Shown here: piece by piece, positions 34,343-42,808 of the stretch
Layout of the letters: every line of letters starts with the position of its first letter
Numbering within the stretch: position 1 is the stretch's first letter
NCBI RefSeq assembly: GCF_000770675.1
Contig: NZ_AVBG01000002.1
Location: 248,001 to 312,000, forward strand
Direction: 5' to 3'
From: Pontibacillus chungwhensis BH030062
GTDB lineage: Bacteria; Bacillota; Bacilli; Bacillales; BH030062
DNA: 64,000 nt
The notes under the pieces: model-generated
Told to the model about the DNA's origin: nothing
What the model saw: the letters and a program-made list of their open reading frames with translations, nothing else
Database searches by the model: none
Program-made: the position numbers and the translations under genes

Positions 34343-37300
34343 ATTCTTCTACTTTCACAATAACAGTCGTTAAAGGATCTAATGTTATGGAGTCACTTGC
34401 TAATGTAAATCCACTCGGGCTTTGTACTTCTTGAGTTCCAGCTTCATCATGGTCGACAAGAACTGTGCCTTTAGTCAGGTCTGTATCCAACGTAAGATTA
34501 CGGGTCTCGCTATCCGCATTAATAAACACATAATAGGATCCAGTTCCATCTGTTGATTGAGCTTTGTAGGCCACAACTAAATCTTCATCCTGGATTTCAG
34601 GCGCAGCAACCCTTGTTACATTTTCATTAACCAGTTCCATTTCACCTAATCGAAAAGCGTTTGTAGACTGACGCAATTTAACTAATCCAGCTGTAAAATC
34701 TTTTGTTGTTGTACTTACTGGATGATCTTCTTCGTTTGTAGCTTTGTCCCAGTTAAACATGTTAATGGCGTCAGATGAATCATAGGAATCATGAATAAAG
34801 TATCCAAACGGATTCCCATCTTCATCTGTAAACTCATGATACTTCTGTTCAGGTACTCCTTCACCAAACCACTGTTTTGTCCTTCCATACTCTTGGCCAG
34901 CATGGAGGAACGCGGTACCCTGTGAAGTCAATACCATGGTATTTCCTAGACGAATGCGCTTATGAATCTCTTCATGATTCTCTGGAACGCTTGGGTCCTT
35001 TTGAATCGACTGCGCGATAACATCGTATAGAGGCAGGTTGTCATGGGCTGCTATATATTGCACCATATCACCCGGATCATCTGCTGGTGTGTTGGATGGC
35101 TGCCCTTTGATATTGTTAAAGATTGTATCGATTGAGCGAGCACCACCTGTGATAAAACGCGGTTCTCCTTCTGAGCCAAATCCGGATTTCAATTCGTTAC
35201 GCATCTCATCAGAGAACACTCCAACGTCATTTGTTTCATCCATCCAGTCTTGGTCCGCACCTTGCCCTTCTAAAGCGGGTTCTGCTTTTGCACCACCAAA
35301 GGTCCTCCACCCTTCACCGATGAAGAGAGCATCAGGGTTAATTTCTGCAGCTGCATTATAAGCATTTTGGATCGACTCGTTATAGGCATCTCCCATCATA
35401 TCAAAACGCATTCCATCAATTTTATATTCGTCAAACCAATATTTCACAGAATCAACCATTAACTTCTCAGCCATTTTATGATTAGCTGCTAGATTGTTCC
35501 CAAATCCTCCAATGAAATTTCCATCGCTATCCTGATAGAAATAATAGTCTGGAACAATATCGTTTAGAAAATCGGATTTTGCCATATGGGTATATACGAC
35601 ATCTAAAACGACACCCATATCTGCTTCATGAATTTCATGGATCATTTGCTTTAGCTCTTTCACTCTTTGTTCTGGGTCTGCAGGGTTTTCAGAATATGCC
35701 CCATCTGGCGAAAAGTAGTTATGAGGATCATAACCCCAGTTGTACGAATTATTCGCCGCAGAATATTCGAGCTCTCGCTCATCCATTCTTGTTTCATCCC
35801 CGTAATACCAGGCCATTACAGGCAGAATTTGAATGTGTGTAACACCTAATGACTTTACATACTCTAGCTTTTCACTAAAGGAATTAAATGTGCCCCATTG
35901 ATTGTTTAACTCTCCTGAAATAGATGGGTCAGACGTAAAGTCTCTTACATGAACTTCCCATATCACTGCATCTTCTCGCTTCTTGAAACCTGGAATATCT
36001 GCATGGGTAAAGTTCTCAGGATTTGTCTGACTTAAATCAACGATAGCCGCTTTCCCTGTCTTGTCCCCGTCTGGTCCCGCTTCTCCCTTCGTATTTACAG
36101 TAAACGGAGCCATAGACTTGGCATAAGGGTCCAAAACGGTTTTCGTTTCTCCGTTATTCGTTACCTCGTACTGGTAATAGTAACCTCTAAGGTCCTCTAC
36201 CCCTAAATCAGATGCTTTTGCATCTACCTTCCAAACGCCTTTTTCTCCTTTTGTCAGAGGGATCTGGCCAATGGATTTATCCCATTTCTCTTTATCATAA
36301 AATGTGGCAACCACGTTACTTGCCGTTGGTGCCCACAGTTTCAATGTGGCATTACCATTTTCATACGTAGCACCAAGGTCATCTCCTTCATAAGAATAAA
36401 GTTCATCGATCATTCGCCAACCTACATCTGCTGAAACCGTACGACCAGCAAACGTAACTTCGAATGGTGCCATGTCAGGTGTAATGGAAACATCCAATTT
36501 TACAGTTGTTTCATCAACGATTGAAACTCCTTCAACCGTTACTTCCTTGCCTTCCTTATCCACAATAGTGATCGCTTCTTTTAACTGATCTTCTGTTAGC
36601 CCTTTCGTCATTGTATAACTTAACAGAAGCTTGTTTTGTGAGAGTACCTCAGCTGATACAAGTCCTGTTGGAGTTTCCCAATACGGAGAGGTATAAACCG
36701 TGTCATCTCCTTCTTTTATCCAAAGACGGTTGTATTGATCCAGTAAGGAGAACACCTTGTCTCCTGCCTCTTTGTCTCCAGTTTCCTTGTTAAGTACAAG
36801 GAACCCAAGCTTTTCTGCATCCTCTTTCAATGTTACGTCTACATAAGCCCCGTACTCATCCACTCCATCAAATGATAAGGCGCCTATTGGCCAATCTTTA
36901 CTTGGCTCTTTAACATCTTCCCAAACCCAAAGACCTAAATCATCATACGTATCATCTTCTCGAACGTAATGAATACGAACTTCATTTTCTTCAAGTTCAA
37001 TTGGTTCATAAGGGAGCACCTTTTTACCTCCTTGTTGCACCCATACCTCATTCTTTTCGGGCGTTGTAAGTTGTACGCTCTGATCTTCTAGCTGTTTCTC
37101 TCCACTTACCCGATTTACAACTAAGAAACCAACATTTTGTGCATTTTCTTTTAATTTAATATCCACGTATGCGCCGTACTCGTCTGTTCCTTCAAAAGGA
37201 AGAGCTCCTTTAGGCCAATTTTCTGTCGGTGAAGCGACATCGTTCCATATCCACACACCTAAGTCTTCATACGTTTCCTGATCATTCTGGAAGTGAATAC

Positions 37301-38078
37301 GAAGGGTGCCTTCTGGTACTTCTGATTGTTCTTCATAATCCCCTGGCCCCACTCGAATGATGTCTCCCTCTACTACTACCCCATTTGGAAAATTGACACC
37401 TTGAGCGAGATAGAGATTTCCTTTGACGGTAATATTGTTTAATGAAAGTTCATTTGAAGCCACCAATAGATTCCCTTCTATTGTTTGATCTGCGTAAGTA
37501 CCCTGCTCACTGTATACTTCTTCAAAGATGCGATTAAGTACGACAATGAACTGATCTTTTGATACCTTTTTAGAAAGATGAAACTTATTTTTGTTAACGC
37601 CTTTCATATATCCCACTTCTACCATTGCTCCAACCGCTTCACGTGTTGCTGTACTCATATGTTTCTTATCTTTGAACGTAACAGATTCACCTTTTCCTTC
37701 TGTTTGCATTTCGAGAACATGCGCCATCACTTTCACAAATTCTTCTCTTGAAATGGGCTGATTCGGACGAAGAGCAGGCTTTGTTGTATCCTCCACATAA
37801 CCAGCCGCAAGTGCTTTTGATACTACACTCTCGTTCCAGTCCCCTTTCACATCGTTAAATGGAATATCAGCTGTTTCCGTAAATTGAAAGGTGTGATTCA
37901 AAATATGATAGAATTCTGCACGTGTTACTAAGTGATGGTCTCCTTGTGAGTTCCATCGTTCACTTCCTGATTCACCCCAATGACCTTCTGCATCTTTCAC
38001 AGCGTATGTAACTCCTGGTGTTAGTGCCATACTTAGAAGCAAAACCATTACAATTCCTATTCTGAAAGCTTTCTTCAT
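34341..38078 (-). CDS. pulA: Cell-surface SLH pullulanase, type I
   Basis: Secreted debranching enzyme of 1245 residues cleaving alpha-1,6 bonds in pullulan, starch or glycogen. The signal peptide ends near VTYA (residue 26). Three S-layer homology repeats (about 28-195) should anchor it to the cell wall. Two pullulanase carbohydrate-binding (PUD/CBM41) modules follow (about 265-355 and 365-465; repeated GVWIWNDV/GLWVWEDV and DEYGAYVD), then a beta domain, a CBM48 and a GH13 catalytic domain (about 715-1130). The signature YNWGYDPHNYFSPDG, nucleophile Asp in GMRFDMMG, acid Glu in FIGEGW and Asp in AAHDN are present. ATG 38078 follows GGGGAGG. Two strong cre sites upstream predict glucose repression. 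Confidence 0.93.
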   Translation of the reverse strand: MKKAFRIGIVMVLLLSMALTPGVTYAVKDAEGHWGESGSERWNSQGDHHLVTRAEFYHILNHTFQFTETADIPFNDVKGDWNESVVSKALAAGYVEDTTKPALRPNQPISREEFVKVMAHVLEMQTEGKGESVTFKDKKHMSTATREAVGAMVEVGYMKGVNKNKFHLSKKVSKDQFIVVLNRIFEEVYSEQGTYADQTIEGNLLVASNELSLNNITVKGNLYLAQGVNFPNGVVVEGDIIRVGPGDYEEQSEVPEGTLRIHFQNDQETYEDLGVWIWNDVASPTENWPKGALPFEGTDEYGAYVDIKLKENAQNVGFLVVNRVSGEKQLEDQSVQLTTPEKNEVWVQQGGKKVLPYEPIELEENEVRIHYVREDDTYDDLGLWVWEDVKEPSKDWPIGALSFDGVDEYGAYVDVTLKEDAEKLGFLVLNKETGDKEAGDKVFSLLDQYNRLWIKEGDDTVYTSPYWETPTGLVSAEVLSQNKLLLSYTMTKGLTEDQLKEAITIVDKEGKEVTVEGVSIVDETTVKLDVSITPDMAPFEVTFAGRTVSADVGWRMIDELYSYEGDDLGATYENGNATLKLWAPTASNVVATFYDKEKWDKSIGQIPLTKGEKGVWKVDAKASDLGVEDLRGYYYQYEVTNNGETKTVLDPYAKSMAPFTVNTKGEAGPDGDKTGKAAIVDLSQTNPENFTHADIPGFKKREDAVIWEVHVRDFTSDPSISGELNNQWGTFNSFSEKLEYVKSLGVTHIQILPVMAWYYGDETRMDERELEYSAANNSYNWGYDPHNYFSPDGAYSENPADPEQRVKELKQMIHEIHEADMGVVLDVVYTHMAKSDFLNDIVPDYYFYQDSDGNFIGGFGNNLAANHKMAEKLMVDSVKYWFDEYKIDGMRFDMMGDAYNESIQNAYNAAAEINPDALFIGEGWRTFGGAKAEPALEGQGADQDWMDETNDVGVFSDEMRNELKSGFGSEGEPRFITGGARSIDTIFNNIKGQPSNTPADDPGDMVQYIAAHDNLPLYDVIAQSIQKDPSVPENHEEIHKRIRLGNTMVLTSQGTAFLHAGQEYGRTKQWFGEGVPEQKYHEFTDEDGNPFGYFIHDSYDSSDAINMFNWDKATNEEDHPVSTTTKDFTAGLVKLRQSTNAFRLGEMELVNENVTRVAAPEIQDEDLVVAYKAQSTDGTGSYYVFINADSETRNLTLDTDLTKGTVLVDHDEAGTQEVQSPSGFTLASDSITLDPLTTVIVKVEE

Positions 38079-38125
38079 AAAGCCTCCCCTTCCTCATGAA
38101 TGAATTTCCTTATAACTGCCCTTTG

Positions 38126-38139
38126 TGCAAACGCTTTCA
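38126..38139. promoter_or_regulatory. cre site, pulA-proximal
   Basis: TGCAAACGCTTTCA fits the CcpA consensus TGNAANCGNWWNCA at every position. It lies 48 bp before the pulA start. Confidence 0.75.
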
Positions 38140-38211
38140 TTTAAAACAATCATTCACATCCACTATCTATAAGATTAAGACAGTGAAAAAGATAGTTTAG
38201 TGCAACTAAAA

Positions 38212-38225
38212 TGAAAGCGTTTGCA
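38212..38225. promoter_or_regulatory. cre site, pulA-distal
   Basis: TGAAAGCGTTTGCA also fits the cre consensus fully and is the reverse complement of the proximal site, including flanking AAA. The centres are 86 bp apart. Between here and the next gene (38226-38443) I see only a CTAGTAATA/TATTACTAG hairpin (38243-38274) without a T tail. Confidence 0.75.
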
Positions 38226-38443
38226 TTAAAGTGAAATAAAAACTAGTAATACGTTTATCTGAATCTATTACTAGAGCAGGAGCGGAGTTATAAAGTTATC
38301 CATATTAAACCAAAATATAGATTTGTTGTAAATCCTACTTTAGACTATCAAATAGTACATTCGTCTCACAAACTAGTTTTACTCATGTTTTTTAAAAATT
38401 GCCATACATATGGAATAGCAACTGTTTATAGGGGGAGATGTCT

Positions 38444-39598
38444 TTGCATCCAATATGGAAAAAACAACCTAAAGCCTCTACAAAAGACTTGATGAATGCT
38501 CTAAAAATGAAGACAATCAAAGACGATCTGCTACACAACTCCATTCAATCTTTAACAGCATTTGAACAGAACATTATAGACGAAATCACTGCCTCTACTC
38601 AAACTCACAATGAATCGAATATTACCCGAACGAATCAATACTTATCATTTTATAACGCCTATCCTGAAATCGAGTGGGCTTTGTTAGCTCATCTTGTTTC
38701 AAGAAATAGTGGATGGAGTATGACCGACTTAAAGGGAGAATGGTTGTCTAAACTTCTATCAGAGAAGGAACAAAAGAACTATTTCAGGCTTTTAGAACGA
38801 GCAAATTGGCTAATCTTCCAAGATGCTTATCCTCAACTCCTTCTCTATCACTACAGCATTCAACATAATCAATCCCTATTTCATTTACTAACACACTTTA
38901 ATGTATCCCGATTTATGGAGCCTATATGGAACTCATTTCTAGAGAAACAAGACCGTTCCACTTTGTCTACTGCACTAATCATGAATGAACAACACTATAT
39001 TGAGAAAAGGGTCATCCATAACCCATTTTTTAAACAAGCCGTTTTAGATACCTTAGATTTTAAAATACAAGAATGGCTCGGTTTAACTCAAATCTTATTT
39101 CCATATGCCAACAAGAAGAAACAAAACGAAATTCACTTTGGTGGACATACCGTTCATCAATTCGCTTCCATATCAAGTCGTATCAATTTTGGAAAAAAGC
39201 TTTATGCAACCCTTTTCTCCAACTCTAAGCGGTTACGCTCCATTGTTCACTGGGCTCAGAAACACCCTCACACCGGATCACGAAAAGATTATTGGCCACA
39301 CCTCTTCCATACTATTCGCGACTCTCCTCCAGGAAAGCTTTCTATTAAACTTGAACGGTGCCAATTGCGAAAAGGTGCTGCCCGCATTTACAGCCCACCT
39401 TTAAACATAGCCTGGGAAATAATAGAACACCACCCCCCTTCCCCAGAAGATTGGTTTACCAATTGGGACCTTGCAGAACCTTTAACGACCCCTCCTGTTT
39501 CAACGGAAGAAAACATGAAAGAATCTCACTGTGAAGCTTTGAGTAAAATTGAACTCGCTGTAGCTGCTAAACAAATTATCTTTCACCGGAAAGTTTGA
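38444..39598 (+). CDS. DUF2515 (YppC-like) protein
   Basis: Protein of about 385 residues matching the Bacillales family DUF2515/YppC. The diagnostic region is NITRTNQYLSFYNAYPEIEW with ALLAHLVSRNSGWSMTDLKG just after (about 65-105). It is predicted soluble and helix-rich, with a tail rich in Pro/His. The TTG at 38444 is preferred because GGGGGAG ends 6 nt before it; the ATG at 38438 overlaps that site. The family occurs in spore formers but has no proven function that I know. No operon partner: the next gene starts 82 bp later with a separate ribosome site. Confidence 0.8.
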   Translation: MHPIWKKQPKASTKDLMNALKMKTIKDDLLHNSIQSLTAFEQNIIDEITASTQTHNESNITRTNQYLSFYNAYPEIEWALLAHLVSRNSGWSMTDLKGEWLSKLLSEKEQKNYFRLLERANWLIFQDAYPQLLLYHYSIQHNQSLFHLLTHFNVSRFMEPIWNSFLEKQDRSTLSTALIMNEQHYIEKRVIHNPFFKQAVLDTLDFKIQEWLGLTQILFPYANKKKQNEIHFGGHTVHQFASISSRINFGKKLYATLFSNSKRLRSIVHWAQKHPHTGSRKDYWPHLFHTIRDSPPGKLSIKLERCQLRKGAARIYSPPLNIAWEIIEHHPPSPEDWFTNWDLAEPLTTPPVSTEENMKESHCEALSKIELAVAAKQIIFHRKV

Positions 39599-39680
39599 AC
39601 AACCAACTGCAACAAGAAATAAAGGAATTTACTACTAAATGAAGAAGGGGTAAGGAAAGCATGGTAAAGGAAGTGAGTCT

Positions 39681-40748
39681 TTGCATCACAAAAAAAGGAT
39701 CCGTGATTACGGAGTAAAGATAGGTCGTTTAGAAGCTGGTGAGAACAATAGTATAACGGATGTGGCCGGTGTAACGGTGGGTCATGCAACGATTGATGAT
39801 CAAGCGTGGAAAACAGGCGTTACATCGATCATCCCTCACCAGGGAAATACGTTTCAAGAGAAGCTAATTGCATCTTCATATGTTCTTAATGGTTTTGGTA
39901 AAACCGTGGGTACTGTTCAATTAAGCGAGTTAGGAACTCTCGAGACTCCTATTTTATTAACGAACACGTTAAGTGTTGGAGCAGCTACTGAGGGGCTTAC
40001 AAAATACATATTAGAGCATAATCAAACCATTGGTAGAACAACAGGGACAGTGAATCCTGTAGTAGGTGAATGCAATGACATGCTCATTAATCATATTCGA
40101 GAATCTGCGGTTACTAATGAAGATGTGTATAAAGCGATTGAGACAGCATCAGACACATTCGAAGAAGGGGCGATTGGAGCTGGTCGAGGAATGGTATGTT
40201 ATGGATTGAAAGGTGGTATCGGATCTTCCTCCCGCCTCATTGGCCTTTCCCATGGCACATACACAATAGGCGTACTTGTGCTAGCTAATTTTGGTCAAAT
40301 GGAGGATTTATGCGTGAGCGGCACTCCCGTTGGACAATCCATATATGAACACTTGATTCACGCTTCAAATGAACCTGATCGAGGATCCATTATGATGATT
40401 GTGGCTACAGACCTACCTGTTACAGACCGTCAGCTAAACAGAATCATTAAACGCACGAGTACTGGACTAGCCAGAACAGGATCGACCATTGCTCATGGAA
40501 GCGGGGATATCGCTATTGGATTTTCCACTGCCACAAAGATCCCACACGATAAACCAACCGCACCTTTATCCATTCCTTCTGTTCATGAAGAAGACTTGAA
40601 CCCTGCTTTCAGGGCGGTTGGAGAAGCGACAGAAGAAGCAATACTTAATGCACTCGTTACAGCGGAAACGACGCCTATGCGAGACGGGCGTGAAGCGATG
40701 TCTCTTGTAAAAGTAATGGAACGGTATGGACTTTCTTTTGAACAATAG
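39681..40748 (+). CDS. P1 family (DmpA-type) self-processing peptidase
   Basis: N-terminal-nucleophile aminopeptidase of family S58/P1, 355 residues, related to DmpA and beta-peptidyl aminopeptidases. The proenzyme is expected to cleave itself between Gly181 and Ser182 in GGIGSSSR, freeing the catalytic serine. Supporting motifs are ITDVAGVTVGH near the start, VGECNDM (about 128-134) and the TGSTIAHGSGDIAIGFST stretch. No signal peptide, so it is cytoplasmic. The start is TTG 39681 after GGAAGTGAG; no ATG fits well. Likely acts on D-amino-acid or beta-amino-acid peptides; specificity is not readable. Confidence 0.85.
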   Translation: MHHKKRIRDYGVKIGRLEAGENNSITDVAGVTVGHATIDDQAWKTGVTSIIPHQGNTFQEKLIASSYVLNGFGKTVGTVQLSELGTLETPILLTNTLSVGAATEGLTKYILEHNQTIGRTTGTVNPVVGECNDMLINHIRESAVTNEDVYKAIETASDTFEEGAIGAGRGMVCYGLKGGIGSSSRLIGLSHGTYTIGVLVLANFGQMEDLCVSGTPVGQSIYEHLIHASNEPDRGSIMMIVATDLPVTDRQLNRIIKRTSTGLARTGSTIAHGSGDIAIGFSTATKIPHDKPTAPLSIPSVHEEDLNPAFRAVGEATEEAILNALVTAETTPMRDGREAMSLVKVMERYGLSFEQ

Positions 40749-40788
40749 ACTATCAATCTTTCTGAAACAAATCATAATGCATACTAAA

Positions 40789-40816
40789 AACGACCAGGGC
40801 TTATGCTCTGGTCGTT
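40789..40816. terminator. Bidirectional terminator closing the glg operon
   Basis: AACGACCAGGGC (40789-40800) pairs with GCTCTGGTCGTT (40805-40816) with one G-T type mismatch. The minus-strand tail is TTTTTAG, so it mainly serves the glg operon. Confidence 0.8.
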
Positions 40817-40874
40817 AAGTATTAGTACGATTAAGGATGTATCCTAATTTGCTCTACATATAATAGGGTTTAGA

Positions 40875-42788
40875 TTAATGCAAACGTCTCAGCAACATAC
40901 ATTTGCTAGATGAAAGGGTAAGTGATAATGTATTCTCTTTGGTTTTATATACAGATTTATCGATAACATCTTGCCATTTTCCCTTTTTAGCCGGTATGAT
41001 GATTGATTTCTCTTCGTTTATATTGCGGTTAAAAACAAACATAATCTCCTCATCTGATGCTTCTGTACCGAATTCATCTACTCCATTCTCAATCGAGCGA
41101 ACAAATGTATAGACATCCGGGTCTGGAGCATACGAAACCCAACTCCCTGTTCGAAGAGCTTGGTGTTCACGTCTAACAGATCCCATCATTTTATACCAGT
41201 TCAGAAGGTCTTGGTCTTCACGATCCCATGGATAAGACTTTCGATTATCCGGATCTTCTCCTCCAGTTAAACCCGCTTCGTCTCCATAATACAAAGAGGG
41301 GATCCCCGGAAACGTATAAAGCCATAGACTGAGTGCCTTCATCTGTTTAGAGATCATAACTTCCTTCTCACCATTTAATGGCTCAGGCAATGCTTCTTCT
41401 AGTAACGTTTTTATCCGCTCTACATCATGGCTTGAAAGCATATTCATCACAGCATAAAAATACTGTTTCGGATAATGCTCCCGCAATGTAACAAGGCGGG
41501 TATGCAGTGTACTTGCGTCCATTTCTCCACGAATAAAATCGAGCATAAGGGCTCGTAACGGGTAATTCATAACAGAGTCCAAGACGCCTCCGAGAAAATA
41601 ATCTCGCCGCTTTCCATAAGCGGTTTTGTTCGATGCATCTTCCCACACTTCTCCTAAAAGAACACTATCAGGGTGATGTTTTTTGAGCTTTTGATAAATC
41701 ATACGAATGAGATCGTCCGTTAACTCATCTGCTACATCTAAACGCCAATGGTTCATTCCTGATCGTTGCCATGTTCTAATGACGCTATTCTCGTCATGAA
41801 CGAGAAAATGCTGATAACTCTCATCTTCTTTATTCAGTGTTGGTAACGTTCCCACACCCCACCAGGCATCATATTCATCTGGATACTGGTGAAACGTATA
41901 CCACGAATAATAGGGGGATTCCTTAGATTGATAGGCTCCAACCGAATTATATTCTCCGCGCTGGTTAAAGTAGATACTGTTGCTGCCTGTATGGCTGAAT
42001 ACGCCATCGAGCATAATTTCAATGCCACGATCTTTCCCCTCTTTAATCAACTCTTCAAAATCTTCTCTCGTCCCTAAGAGAGGGTCAATTTTATGATAAT
42101 CACCTGTATCATATCGATGATTACTTTCCGCCTCGAAGATCGGATTGAGGTAAATGACTGTTACACCCAGAGACTCTATATAGTCAAGTTTTTCAATGAC
42201 CCCCTTAATGTTCCCTCCAAAGAAGTCCCACCTCACAACTTCTCTTCGCTCATTGCGAATATAGTAAGGATCATTATCCCAGTGGGCATGGATAAGGCTC
42301 GTTTTAGGTGCTTTCGTCATTTCAATATCCCCAGAGGCATGAAATCGATCTGGAAATATTTGATACATTGTAGCGTTTTTCCACCAGTCTGGTGTTTGAT
42401 AGGAGGGGTCATAAACGGTGATTTGCCAAGAAGGGGGATCTTCCCCATACACCATACCTTCTCCGCTTTCTTCGGCACTTTTACGACCATAATATAAGGA
42501 GCGGTCTTCTGTTTCAATTTCAAAGAAATACCATACTAATTGAGGTTTTTCAGGCATTGTAATGGTCACTTCAAACCCACTATACTGATGTTCCTCGCTG
42601 TATAAGTCCATTTCCTTAATATGTTTTTCATTTGTTTGATCATAAATATAATGGAGACTCACTCTTGATACGTGTTGGCGGTGATGCACGTCAATACTCA
42701 ACTTCACATGTGATCCATTTGGCGCTGCACCAAAAGGATCACGATAGACAGTTTCAAAACTATTATGATATATATCCAAATGCTTCAC
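40875..42788 (-). CDS. Cytoplasmic GH13 neopullulanase/cyclomaltodextrinase-like enzyme
   Basis: Alpha-glucan hydrolase of 637 residues. An N-terminal CBM34-like domain (about 1-125) is typical of neopullulanases and cyclomaltodextrinases. The GH13 barrel (about 135-560) shows DGVFSHTG, nucleophile Asp in NHWRLDVADE, acid Glu in LLGEVWED and Asp in LSSHDVERI. No signal peptide. GTG 42788 has GGGGGGAG 6 nt upstream, 20 bp after glgP, so it is the last gene of the glycogen operon. It probably hydrolyses limit dextrins left by the phosphorylase or imported maltodextrins. Exact product class is unsure within the subfamily. Confidence 0.87.
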   Translation of the reverse strand: MKHLDIYHNSFETVYRDPFGAAPNGSHVKLSIDVHHRQHVSRVSLHYIYDQTNEKHIKEMDLYSEEHQYSGFEVTITMPEKPQLVWYFFEIETEDRSLYYGRKSAEESGEGMVYGEDPPSWQITVYDPSYQTPDWWKNATMYQIFPDRFHASGDIEMTKAPKTSLIHAHWDNDPYYIRNERREVVRWDFFGGNIKGVIEKLDYIESLGVTVIYLNPIFEAESNHRYDTGDYHKIDPLLGTREDFEELIKEGKDRGIEIMLDGVFSHTGSNSIYFNQRGEYNSVGAYQSKESPYYSWYTFHQYPDEYDAWWGVGTLPTLNKEDESYQHFLVHDENSVIRTWQRSGMNHWRLDVADELTDDLIRMIYQKLKKHHPDSVLLGEVWEDASNKTAYGKRRDYFLGGVLDSVMNYPLRALMLDFIRGEMDASTLHTRLVTLREHYPKQYFYAVMNMLSSHDVERIKTLLEEALPEPLNGEKEVMISKQMKALSLWLYTFPGIPSLYYGDEAGLTGGEDPDNRKSYPWDREDQDLLNWYKMMGSVRREHQALRTGSWVSYAPDPDVYTFVRSIENGVDEFGTEASDEEIMFVFNRNINEEKSIIIPAKKGKWQDVIDKSVYKTKENTLSLTLSSSKCMLLRRLH

Positions 42789-42808
42789 CTGGACTCCCCC
42801 CCAAAAAC

